Part shown: piece by piece, positions 6,193 to 12,876 of the stretch
Layout: every line of letters begins with the position of its first letter
Numbering within the stretch: position 1 is the first letter of the stretch
From: Victivallales bacterium
GTDB lineage: Bacteria; Verrucomicrobiota; Lentisphaeria; Victivallales; Victivallaceae
Direction of reading: 5' to 3'
DNA length: 13,706 nucleotides
NCBI GenBank assembly: GCA_019038735.1
Contig: JAHOYW010000322.1
Span: 1-13,706 of the forward strand
The notes under the pieces: model-generated
Told to the model about the DNA's origin: nothing
The model's database searches: none
What the model saw: the letters and a program-made list of their open reading frames with translations, nothing else
Program-made: the position numbers and the translations under genes

Positions 6193-7211
6193 TACTGCTT
6201 TGTGAATTTTATTCTTGGGTCTACAACAACATAGAGTATGTCCGCTAAGAGAATTCCGCCGAGAGTCAGAGCTCCGCCAAAACAGAATAATGCCATTTGT
6301 ACAGGATAATCACGGCTGTTAAGGGATAATAATGATAAGGAACCCATGCCGGAGATATTGAAGACGTATTCGACGATGATACTGCCCGCGACTAAACCAG
6401 GGAGCAAACCGGCAAACAAAGTTATCAAGGTGATCATGCCGTTGCGCAAGGCGTGTTTAAAAATAACTATATTTTCGGGCAAACCTTTGGCGCGTGCCGT
6501 GCGGATGTATTCTTTATTGACTACATCAAGCATACTGGAACGGGCAAAGCGGGAAATTCCCGCAAAGCCAGCATAACTCAGGCATGCCACCGGCAAAATA
6601 TAATGTCTAGCGGTTTCCCAGAGTAATTGCCATGACGTGAGGCTTTCAGGATTTTCAGGTGTCAGACCAGAAAGCGGAAATATTGGATACAAACCACCTT
6701 CGCAAAGGTATGCCTGCAAAAGCAATGCCACCCACATTCCCGGCAGAGAATACAAAAAGAACAAAGTAAATGTCGTGCTCCGGTCAAAAGCCGTATCCGG
6801 GTACATCGCCGAATAAACCCCCAGCGGAATTGCCAATATATAAATTATGCAAACCGCGAAAAAATTTAATTTCACCGTTACCGGCAAACGCTCCATTATA
6901 ATATCCACAACCGGACGACCGGGATCTATTGAGGCGGAAACTCCAAAATCACCATGCAGAACAACTCCTTTGAACCAATAAAATAAACCAATATAAACAG
7001 GCTTGTCAAGATGTAGTTTTTCGCGTAGAGCAGTATTTTCGGACAAGGCACCTTTTTCGGCTGAAAGCTCACTGGTGGCGGCATTGTCATCCATAATCGA
7101 ACTGCGTGTCGGATCACCGGGAGCCAGACGCAAGAGGCAATAGCTGACCACCATAATAATAAATAATGTGAGCAGTGCCAAAGCTAAACGTTTTATCAAA
7201 TATTCAAACAA
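6192..7211 (-). CDS. OppB/DppB-type ABC transporter permease, without its partner genes
   Basis: This is an inner-membrane subunit of a peptide or nickel type ABC importer. The 339-residue product has an N-terminal helix (9-30) followed by LAPGDPT, typical of OppB/DppB, a periplasmic loop with GDFG (87-90), five further helices, and the EAA loop EYIRTARAKGLPENIVIFKH (234-253) that docks on the ATPase. It ends in DPRIKFTK, as family members do. The start must be the TTG at 7211, because an in-frame TAG stands two codons upstream and the FEYLIKR start fits the family. An AAGG lies about 11 bases before it. OppC, OppD/F and a binding protein are absent on both sides: downstream is the restriction island, upstream is gadB. 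It may depend on partners elsewhere, or be a relic of a broken operon. Confidence 0.88.
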   Translation of the reverse strand: MFEYLIKRLALALLTLFIIMVVSYCLLRLAPGDPTRSSIMDDNAATSELSAEKGALSENTALREKLHLDKPVYIGLFYWFKGVVLHGDFGVSASIDPGRPVVDIIMERLPVTVKLNFFAVCIIYILAIPLGVYSAMYPDTAFDRSTTFTLFFLYSLPGMWVALLLQAYLCEGGLYPIFPLSGLTPENPESLTSWQLLWETARHYILPVACLSYAGFAGISRFARSSMLDVVNKEYIRTARAKGLPENIVIFKHALRNGMITLITLFAGLLPGLVAGSIIVEYVFNISGMGSLSLLSLNSRDYPVQMALFCFGGALTLGGILLADILYVVVDPRIKFTKQ

Positions 7212-7235
7212 AAGCTATTCTACCTTTCTCATTTA

Positions 7236-7263
7236 CGCCTCTAGAGACAGAGGCGGCTACATC
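7236..7263 (-). repeat. Hairpin repeat family 3, copy A (loop GTCTCT)
   Basis: Read on the minus strand: GATGTAGC, then the hairpin CGCCTCT-GTCTCT-AGAGGCG. The 7-base-pair stem is perfect. It is the inverted partner of 7287-7314: the GATGTAGC flank and the GTCTCT loop are the same, while the stem sequence differs. Confidence 0.9.
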
Positions 7264-7286
7264 ATTTTTATTTATTAACATTACAC

Positions 7287-7314
7287 GATGTAGCCACGGC
7301 TGTCTCTAGCCGTG
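7287..7314 (+). repeat. Hairpin repeat family 3, copy B (loop GTCTCT)
   Basis: Read on the plus strand: GATGTAGC, then the hairpin CACGGCT-GTCTCT-AGCCGTG. The 7-base-pair stem is perfect. The pair is separated by 23 AT-rich bases and fills the spacer between gadB and the permease gene. There is no U-tract, so a terminator role is not apparent. Confidence 0.9.
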
Positions 7315-7332
7315 CTTTCTCGTTTGCCTTCT

Positions 7333-8721
7333 TTAACAGACTCCGTGCGCGCCGTTTTGTTCAATTTCCGGTTTTTTAGGTCTTTTTTCAAGTTCCTCTA
7401 TAATTTGTTTCATGTTTTCAATGAAGTTCTCCGCCATGTCCATAGAAAAATCTTCGCGGACAACGACTCTCAAAACCGCGATTTTTTCGGCATTAGGCGG
7501 CATCGTGTAAGCAGGGACTATCCAGCCGTAACGCCGAAGTTCCTGTGAAATATCGAAAACATCATATCGTGATGAATCTTTGAGCATCAAAGCGGCAACC
7601 GGCAGATATTTTTCTCCGCCATCGGTCAATATATCAAATTTTCCAGTCTCAACGAGAGTTTTTTCCATCAACTCAGCAATCTTCATGATATTAGTAATGA
7701 TTTTGGTGTAACCAGCACGCCCAAGCCTCAGAAAATTATAATATTGCGCTAGAATCATCGAACTTGGTTTTGAAAAATTCAAGCTGTAATTCGCCATGCT
7801 TCCACCGAGATAGTTGATATGAAAAACCAGATCTTCCGGCACCTGCGTTGCGTCACGGAACAATACCGTGCCCATTCCCGGATAAACCAAACCAAATTTA
7901 TGATTGGAGATATTCATGGATTTAACCTGCTCCAAACGAAAATCACATAAGAGTTCAGGGAAGGCGAAAGCCGCGACAAAACCGCCGCTGGCTCCGTCAA
8001 CATGAATAGGTATATCCAAACCTTTTTCCGTTTTCAGTTTGACCAGATAATCATTTATAGCAATAAAATCATCGCATTGTCCGCTGAAAGTAGTTCCCAA
8101 AATTGTGCCGACGGCAATGGTATTTTCGTCCACCAACGGAGCAACATCATCAGCGTTGATGATATATTTACCTACTTCAAGCGGAATCACCCGCATCTCA
8201 ACATCAAAATAAAGTGCGAATTTTTCCCAGCAGGAATGCACATCCCCGCCAAAAATAATATTTGGTTGTGAAAAATCTTTGCCAGCGGCTTTACGCTTAG
8301 CGCGCCACGTCCATTTATGAGCAAGCAGAGCAAGCATAATTGCTTCCGATGAACCAATAGTAGCTGTACCAACGGCGTCAGTTGAATGAAATAAATCACC
8401 CATCATTTTCATCAAACGGTCATGAATGACCTGAGTTTGCGGGTATTCATCTGTATCTATATAGTTTTTGTTCAGGGATTCCATGATAAGCTTCTGTGCC
8501 TCGTCCTCCATCCAGGTAGTAACAAATGACGCGAGGTTCAAGGCGGGATTTCCATCAAGATTCATTTCATCATGAATCAATTGATAAGCCGCCCGGGAAT
8601 CCATAGATTTTTCCGGAAACTTATTTTTAGACACTTCATCAGTAACCCAGCGTCCAGCGTATGTATAAGAATTAAAGGGACGGGTTTCAGACTTCCGAAT
8701 TTCATTTTTAGGATCATACAT
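7333..8721 (-). CDS. gadB: Glutamate decarboxylase
   Basis: This is a PLP-dependent enzyme that converts glutamate to GABA and CO2 while consuming a proton, usually for acid resistance. The product (462 residues) matches the GadA/GadB subgroup: GSSEAIMLALLAHKW, DVHSCWEKF with the PLP-stacking His162, HVDGASGGF with Asp242, and SNHKFGLVYPG with the Schiff-base Lys275, followed by NYLGGSMANYSLNFSKP and AQYYNFLRLGRAGYTK. I place the start at the ATG at 8721 and not the TTG two codons earlier, because a GGAG lies eight bases before the ATG. The C-terminus ends NGAHGVC, with a His near the end roughly where the E. coli enzyme has its pH-sensing His465; equivalence is a guess. No glutamate/GABA antiporter (GadC) lies beside it, so the export partner must be elsewhere if it works in acid resistance. 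Confidence 0.93.
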   Translation of the reverse strand: MYDPKNEIRKSETRPFNSYTYAGRWVTDEVSKNKFPEKSMDSRAAYQLIHDEMNLDGNPALNLASFVTTWMEDEAQKLIMESLNKNYIDTDEYPQTQVIHDRLMKMMGDLFHSTDAVGTATIGSSEAIMLALLAHKWTWRAKRKAAGKDFSQPNIIFGGDVHSCWEKFALYFDVEMRVIPLEVGKYIINADDVAPLVDENTIAVGTILGTTFSGQCDDFIAINDYLVKLKTEKGLDIPIHVDGASGGFVAAFAFPELLCDFRLEQVKSMNISNHKFGLVYPGMGTVLFRDATQVPEDLVFHINYLGGSMANYSLNFSKPSSMILAQYYNFLRLGRAGYTKIITNIMKIAELMEKTLVETGKFDILTDGGEKYLPVAALMLKDSSRYDVFDISQELRRYGWIVPAYTMPPNAEKIAVLRVVVREDFSMDMAENFIENMKQIIEELEKRPKKPEIEQNGAHGVC

Positions 8722-8739
8722 TAGCAAATCTCCATCTTT

Positions 8740-8778
8740 CAGTTATCAGTAAACAGTTATCAGTAAACAGTTATCAGT
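8740..8778. repeat. Tandem array with a 14-base period (CAGTTATCAGTAAA)
   Basis: Two perfect 14-base units plus 11 bases of a third lie just upstream of the gadB start region. The unit is itself two related heptamers, CAGTTAT and CAGTAAA, so the basic period is 7. The array falls where the gadB promoter would be expected. Confidence 0.93.
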
Positions 8779-8842
8779 TGTTTTTTTACTGATTTTAAAA
8801 CACTAGTGAGAATAAGAGCTGATTAATAGCAATGTGCAATTT

Positions 8843-9763
8843 CTAGGTGTCTATGATGAAGATTTTGCCATTTTTCTCAATTCTTAGATGATGGCGCATA
8901 TTTATGGATATACTTGGAAATTCGTGTCCGAATGGGAAATCTACGATTACCGGACCTTTGGTCTTTTCAGCAAAACGTTTAAATAATGCTTGTTTTTCCT
9001 CTTCCTCTCCGCAGTTATTGAACTGCCCGAACAGCAAAGCTTCACAGTCAGTCAGCACGCCGCAGTGGAGGAGTTGAGTTAAATAACGGTCAATCTTATA
9101 CAAAGGTTCATTCAAATCTTCGATAATCAAAATTCTATGACGAAATTTTGGAAACCATTTAGTACCGCAGAGACTTGCGAGAACACTTAAATTAGCGACA
9201 ATCGGCAGGCATAAAGCATAGCCGGATTTTATTATATTAAATTTTTTATTATCGGGCATCAGGAGCTCAGTTCCAGCGGGGATATTGCCACTTAATGCCC
9301 AGCGCATGGACTCGCGTGTATATTCCTTTTCGCTATTTTTGAATAGAGCTTCATCAAAAACAGCCGGCATTGGAGCCGCTATCGGAGTACCGACTTTCTG
9401 TTGTAGCATCGCCATGTGTAAAGCAGTAATATCACTGTAGCCGACAAATGGGATTTTTCTGGTACGCAATAAGTTCCAATCAATATGCGGTAATAAATGA
9501 GCTGATCCAAAACCACCGCGGACACAAAAAATCAAGTCTATTGATTTATCCCGCCAGCAAGCGTGCAAATCCTGCAAACGTTCTTTCAAAGTCGCCGGCT
9601 GAGAATCTTTATCTGTATCGGGCAGAACATGCGGCATTACTTTAACGTGCAATCCTGCCTTCTCTAACAATTCAACGCTTAAAGCTACATCTTCCCGCGC
9701 GGCTCGACCGGCTGGTGCTATAAGTGCTGCATGTCTAAATGTTTGCATTAAAATATTTTCCAT
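8843..9763 (-). CDS. ldcA: LD-carboxypeptidase, peptidase family S66
   Basis: This enzyme removes the terminal D-alanine from muropeptide tetrapeptides, a cytoplasmic step of peptidoglycan recycling. Some S66 members instead act on microcin or other peptides. The 306-residue product has the family layout: ALIAPAG near the N-terminus, RGGFGSAHLLPHID (82-95), VGYSDITAL with the nucleophile Ser110, IIEDLNEPLYKIDRYL with Glu215, and VDFPFGH with His280, completing the Ser-Glu-His triad at the expected spacing. No signal peptide is seen, which fits cytoplasmic recycling. The start is either the ATG at 9763 or the one at 9748 (MQTFRHAALIAPAG). Neither has a strong Shine-Dalgarno, and the second aligns better with the usual family start. 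It is divergent from the plus-strand envelope operon. Confidence 0.92.
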   Translation of the reverse strand: MENILMQTFRHAALIAPAGRAAREDVALSVELLEKAGLHVKVMPHVLPDTDKDSQPATLKERLQDLHACWRDKSIDLIFCVRGGFGSAHLLPHIDWNLLRTRKIPFVGYSDITALHMAMLQQKVGTPIAAPMPAVFDEALFKNSEKEYTRESMRWALSGNIPAGTELLMPDNKKFNIIKSGYALCLPIVANLSVLASLCGTKWFPKFRHRILIIEDLNEPLYKIDRYLTQLLHCGVLTDCEALLFGQFNNCGEEEEKQALFKRFAEKTKGPVIVDFPFGHEFPSISINMRHHLRIEKNGKIFIIDT

Positions 9764-9838
9764 ACTATTACAATAACTTTCTTTAGCCTTTTATCAAGTC
9801 CTAAGAAATATAAAAAAAATTTTGGAACTGCCGTGAGA

Positions 9839-9868
9839 TTGTTTTTTTTGTTGCGAACAATATATAAG
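9839..9868 (+). promoter_or_regulatory. Candidate promoter with overlapping palindrome for the plus-strand operon
   Basis: TTGTTT at 9839 and TATAAG at 9863 are 18 bases apart and could be -35 and -10 elements. The palindrome TTGTT-GCG-AACAA (9848-9860) falls in the spacer, a position where a repressor site would act. Transcription from here would leave a leader of about 150 bases before the first gene. AT-richness makes the promoter match uncertain; the palindrome is directly visible. Confidence 0.35.
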
Positions 9869-9916
9869 CAATTCGTAGAATCATTCAAAACTAAGCTCAA
9901 AATTAATCAAATAAAA

Positions 9917-9967
9917 GGAGGAATAAAAATTAAAATAGGACAGATAAAGACAAGTAGTTTATTTTAA
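9917..9967 (+). other. Strong Shine-Dalgarno without a normal start codon, short frame from ATT
   Basis: A GGAGG core within AAAAGGAGG (ending 9921) is followed seven bases later by ATT and a 12-codon open frame (IKIGQIKTSSLF) ending at TAA. No ATG, GTG or TTG sits at the right distance. It could be a leader peptide using a rare AUU start, a decayed gene start, or a ribosome standby site in the operon leader. Confidence 0.3.
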
Positions 9968-9971
9968 ATAT

Positions 9972-9991
9972 TTTAAGCATTGAAGCTTAAA
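9972..9991 (+). promoter_or_regulatory. Leader hairpin upstream of the lipoprotein gene
   Basis: TTTAAGC (9972-9978), loop ATTGAA, GCTTAAA (9985-9991) makes a perfect 7-base-pair stem in the leader. Immediately after it an ATG at 9991 opens a seven-codon frame (MKQKITK) whose TGA at 10012-10014 overlaps the AAGGAG of the lipoprotein gene. There is no U-run, so it is more likely an mRNA leader structure than a terminator. Confidence 0.35.
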
Positions 9992-10026
9992 TGAAACAAA
10001 AAATCACTAAATGAAGGAGTTTTACC

Positions 10027-10509
10027 ATGAAATTAAGAATCGCAATGTTAAGCATCGTCTCAGTCATAACAGGAATCAGTCTCAGCGGCTGTTACTGGCT
10101 TGACTCAAAAGAACCCGCTAAGCCTGGAATGCAGGAAACTACATTCTCCTCACAAGGAGCTGTTCCGATTTTCAGGATCAAGAACCGCAACGACGCAAAA
10201 GAAGTTATCTCGCTTGCGCGCAGTTTATCCAATGCCGGACGCTATAAAGAATCAGCATCTATCTATCTTGACGCGGCAAAACGTTTCAAATCAAGCACTG
10301 GTAATTTTGCTATTGACTGCAAAATGGCAGCCGTTCGGGAATTCTGGTTAGCGGGCAATCTGGTCAAAGCAAGCCAGTTACTCGACAAACTCGAAAAAGA
10401 ACAGGATATTTACAACCGTGCCAGTGAAACGGACGATATCAGACGTTTACGCAATATGCTGCGCGAAAGTGAAAATCTAAAGAAACAAATAGCCGCTTCT
10501 AAAAACTAA
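10027..10509 (+). CDS. Outer-membrane or periplasmic lipoprotein with TPR-like helices
   Basis: The 160-residue product has a signal peptide and a lipobox L-S-G-C with Cys22 as the lipidation site. It has Tyr, and not Asp, after the Cys, so outer-membrane sorting is the default expectation. After a flexible linker, residues about 55-130 read as paired helices (ARSLSNAGRYKESASIYLDA, then REFWLAGNLVKASQLLDKLE) that look like one or two TPR-type repeats. The tail is charged and helical. The start has AAGGAG seven bases upstream. It is the first gene of the seven-gene operon with ExbB/ExbD-like proteins, so a role as the outer-membrane-side or scaffold partner is likely by context. I do not recognise a named family. 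Confidence 0.8.
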   Translation: MKLRIAMLSIVSVITGISLSGCYWLDSKEPAKPGMQETTFSSQGAVPIFRIKNRNDAKEVISLARSLSNAGRYKESASIYLDAAKRFKSSTGNFAIDCKMAAVREFWLAGNLVKASQLLDKLEKEQDIYNRASETDDIRRLRNMLRESENLKKQIAASKN

Positions 10510-10536
10510 AATATTTTATAAAAGGAGAATTATCTT

Positions 10537-11538
10537 ATGAAAAAGAACATTACATTAGCTCTCATCGCTCTGACAACCGTCAATACTTTTTTCTGCGGAA
10601 CAGCTCTCGCGGACGAAAAGACCGGGCGTGAGATCAGAGAAGTACTCGGAGACTTGACTCAGGAATTGAATATCGCACAGGAAAAAGTCGCGAAAATCGA
10701 AGAAGAACGCCTGACTCAAAAAAATACCACTGCCAAAGATCTTTTGCCGAAACGAGCAAAAGCTTTAAAAGATCTGGAAAAACTTTCAGACAAATATCAT
10801 GGCGCTAATTCACCAACTGTCCGCAAAGAGCTCTCTAAAGAGATTGAAAGTAAAATTCTAAAGACTTCAGAGCTTGGAACAGATTTTGTTGAATCAATCA
10901 AAAATGATTTGGTCTATCAAGACAAACAGTTAAATGTTATTCAGGAAACCCTCTCAGGTGTTATTCTGAAAATGGATAAACTTTCAGCACTCACTCAGAA
11001 AAACAACAAAGGTATTTCTACACAAGCCGCAAAACTGCGTGCTCGTAAAAGCCTGCACAGCCTCGCTAAAATGGTTGAAGTATTCGCGGCAAAACACCAC
11101 AATACCCAACAGTGGGGTGCGGTTCGCCAGACAATTATGCTGCAGGACAAACTTCTGCGTAATAATTCTCTTGCTCAAAATAGAATTCAGTTGATGCTGG
11201 AAAATCAGCAGAAACTCTATGAACAAGTACTGGCACAAGTAATAGTCGCCCGCGGCGGTCTGAAAGCTGAAAGACAAACACTGCTGCAAATTACCATCGG
11301 CGACCTCGCAAAATTCATCTTGCGCAAAACCGCCAACCTGCACCTTGGTAATCAAAGCGTCTTGAAAATCGGCAAAGTTGCTTTCCAGGATTCTCTCGAC
11401 CGCCAACGCAAACTTGAAAGCTATATGAGCCAGGACCAGGACATCGGTCTTTCAATGAGTGACGGCATCTCAAACCAGACCGCATCCACAGACGCGCCAG
11501 TAGATTATCAAACTTACCTTAACAGCACAATTAACTAA
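10537..11538 (+). CDS. Secreted long-helical (coiled-coil) protein of the ExbB/ExbD-like operon
   Basis: The 333-residue product has a signal peptide with probable cleavage after TALA (residue 25). The mature part is almost free of proline and glycine, rich in Lys, Glu, Gln and Leu, and predicted to be long alpha helices over about 30-290, with a loose Ser/Thr-rich tail (about 300-333). Heptad-like stretches occur at about 45-60 and 70-150. No enzyme motif is visible. An AAAGGAG precedes the ATG. The layout recalls periplasmic helical partners found in Tol or Mot-type gene clusters (for example CpoB/YbgF), but I see no sequence resemblance. It could span the periplasm or bind the cell wall. 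Confidence 0.8.
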   Translation: MKKNITLALIALTTVNTFFCGTALADEKTGREIREVLGDLTQELNIAQEKVAKIEEERLTQKNTTAKDLLPKRAKALKDLEKLSDKYHGANSPTVRKELSKEIESKILKTSELGTDFVESIKNDLVYQDKQLNVIQETLSGVILKMDKLSALTQKNNKGISTQAAKLRARKSLHSLAKMVEVFAAKHHNTQQWGAVRQTIMLQDKLLRNNSLAQNRIQLMLENQQKLYEQVLAQVIVARGGLKAERQTLLQITIGDLAKFILRKTANLHLGNQSVLKIGKVAFQDSLDRQRKLESYMSQDQDIGLSMSDGISNQTASTDAPVDYQTYLNSTIN

Positions 11539-11565
11539 TATTTAAACATAAAAGGAGGTTGAAAA

Positions 11566-11967
11566 ATGAAAACATTATTAATCATCATCGCCGCAGTCTT
11601 AAGTCTCTCATTCTGCAGCATCGAAGCTCAAGCCGGACGCAACACTGAACGCCTTATCCAATCAATCCGCCAACAGCAAAGAGCCGCTGAAAAACAGATT
11701 GTCACAATATGGATGTCAGGACAACGTGATAAAGAGTTCGAAGTAGTCCTCGCTGACTATGTAGCTCGCGAAGTACGTTACCGCGCAATGACTGGCGAAA
11801 CTAATACCGGCAGTCTGCTTTCAGCAGTTAATCATGATAAAAACGCTAAACTTGATAAACCTATCCATCTTGGTCGCCTCATCGTTCTGGAATACTTCAA
11901 ACGCAAAGGGATCAATTTGAAAGATAAATCATTCGTCAAAGGCACTTATCAAATTGGTTTAAGATAA
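11566..11967 (+). CDS. Small secreted protein of the ExbB/ExbD-like operon
   Basis: The 133-residue product has a clean signal peptide cleaved after AQA (residue 23). The Cys17 within it is not in a lipobox, so it should be soluble periplasmic. The mature protein of about 110 residues is basic and helical at the start (NTERLIQSIRQQQRAAEKQI) and then mixed, ending in a segment KGINLKDKSFVKGTYQIGLR. It has no recognised motif. A perfect AAAGGAGGT lies upstream, the strongest ribosome site in the window, which suggests high output. It is placed between the helical protein and the channel gene, 16 bases before the latter. Confidence 0.78.
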   Translation: MKTLLIIIAAVLSLSFCSIEAQAGRNTERLIQSIRQQQRAAEKQIVTIWMSGQRDKEFEVVLADYVAREVRYRAMTGETNTGSLLSAVNHDKNAKLDKPIHLGRLIVLEYFKRKGINLKDKSFVKGTYQIGLR

Positions 11968-11983
11968 GCGGGAGGATGTTCTA

Positions 11984-12424
11984 ATGTTCATGCAAAAATG
12001 GGGAGCCCGCCTAACCGGGCTTATAATCGGAGCAAGTATCATACTGATATTCAGAAGTAATATAGACTTCAAAGAGTTCTTCTTTATGACTTACAACAAA
12101 GTGGGAATCACAATTATAGCTTTGCTCCCACTCGCAATATGGGCAGTTTTCACCGCAGTACAAGCAGAAAAACATAATGATGTGACTCTATCGTATATCG
12201 GAACTACCGCCCAGCGCGTAGGCTTGCTCGGAACAGTCATCGGAATAGTCGCGGCAACGCTCGCCATCGGCAGCAAGCTCAATTCAGGAGCCGCGGCGGC
12301 TGTTACAGGAGCTCTCCCAGCGGTTGGACAAGCCATGATTAGTACCGCGGTAGGTTTTATCATCGCGATAACTTGCGATTTTTTCCGCTACATTAACGTT
12401 CGTCAAGAAACCCAGGAGAAATAA
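11984..12424 (+). CDS. Small MotA/TolQ/ExbB-family proton channel protein
   Basis: This is an inner-membrane subunit of a proton-driven motor of the MotA/TolQ/ExbB kind. The diagnostic part is residues about 78-135: VGLLGTVIGIVAATLAIG, then ALPAVGQAMISTAVGFIIAI. This matches the two conserved helices of the family with GLLGTVxG and A...STAxGxxxAI signatures. Two other hydrophobic segments precede them (about 9-24 and 40-60). At 146 residues it is much shorter than ExbB or TolQ (about 230-245). The link between the upstream helices and the conserved pair is only about 19 residues, so the large cytoplasmic loop of ExbB is missing. A GGAGG precedes the ATG. The next gene, ExbD-like, follows after one base. 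Confidence 0.85.
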   Translation: MFMQKWGARLTGLIIGASIILIFRSNIDFKEFFFMTYNKVGITIIALLPLAIWAVFTAVQAEKHNDVTLSYIGTTAQRVGLLGTVIGIVAATLAIGSKLNSGAAAAVTGALPAVGQAMISTAVGFIIAITCDFFRYINVRQETQEK

Positions 12425-12425
12425 A

Positions 12426-12863
12426 ATGTCTTTTCTAAAGCATGCGGCAAAATCATTTGAAACAAATGGAACCGAGGGGATGCTGGACGTAATTCTCGGC
12501 TGTACCTTAGTTTTTATTTTGCTCTCAAGCCTGATTCAAGTCGGACAGGCGCAAGCTCAGGAAAAGACCCTGCCGGCAATGAATCTAAGCAAAACAAGTT
12601 CGCAGCAAGCCGGTTCAACACAAATCAAAAAAACAAATATAAGTATTAAAAAAGTAAATAGCAAAATGAAGCTATATCTGGATTCACAAGTAATTACGCC
12701 CGGCGACCTGAAGAACAGATTACAGAATCTAAAGGGAATCGGACAAGTTGCTTTGCGCAGAGATAAAGATATTCCCTGCGCCTGGGAAGATAAAATCATA
12801 ATAATATGCCAGGAGTCCGGTATAGATCGCGTTTCAATCGTTGTCGGAGTAAATAATAAATAA
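12426..12863 (+). CDS. ExbD/TolR-family protein, partner of the ExbB-like channel
   Basis: This is a bitopic inner-membrane protein whose single helix carries the proton-path aspartate. Residues GMLDVILGCTLVFILLSSLI (18-37) place Asp21 at the start of the membrane helix, as in ExbD, TolR and MotB. The periplasmic part opens with LPAMNLSKTSS, like the ExbD LPxxNLPxA motif. It continues with an ExbD-like beta-alpha fold: ISIKK...KLYLDSQVITPGDLKNRL...VALRRDKDIPCAWEDKIII...GIDRVSIVV. The length (145) is normal for ExbD/TolR. The AGGAG of its ribosome site lies within the end of the channel gene, so the pair is closely coupled. No peptidoglycan-binding OmpA-type domain is present, which argues against MotB. 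Confidence 0.87.
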   Translation: MSFLKHAAKSFETNGTEGMLDVILGCTLVFILLSSLIQVGQAQAQEKTLPAMNLSKTSSQQAGSTQIKKTNISIKKVNSKMKLYLDSQVITPGDLKNRLQNLKGIGQVALRRDKDIPCAWEDKIIIICQESGIDRVSIVVGVNNK

Positions 12864-12876
12864 TGGAGGTAAAATC

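Noticed and set aside
7236..7314. Intrinsic transcription terminators
   Set aside because: The hairpins are strong but lack a following U-run on either strand, and they occur as matched inverted pairs, which fits a repeat family better.
8740..8778. CRISPR array
   Set aside because: The units are directly adjacent with no spacers, and no cas genes are present.
10984..11406. Long open frame on the minus strand opposite the helical protein gene
   Set aside because: The plus-strand gene has a signal peptide, a ribosome site and a place in the operon. The opposite frame has no ribosome site and an unconvincing composition, so it is a shadow.
10537..12863. Classical Tol-Pal cluster
   Set aside because: No TolB propeller or Pal/OmpA-type domain is visible, the ExbB-like protein is too short for TolQ, and the helical protein does not resemble CpoB beyond being helical.
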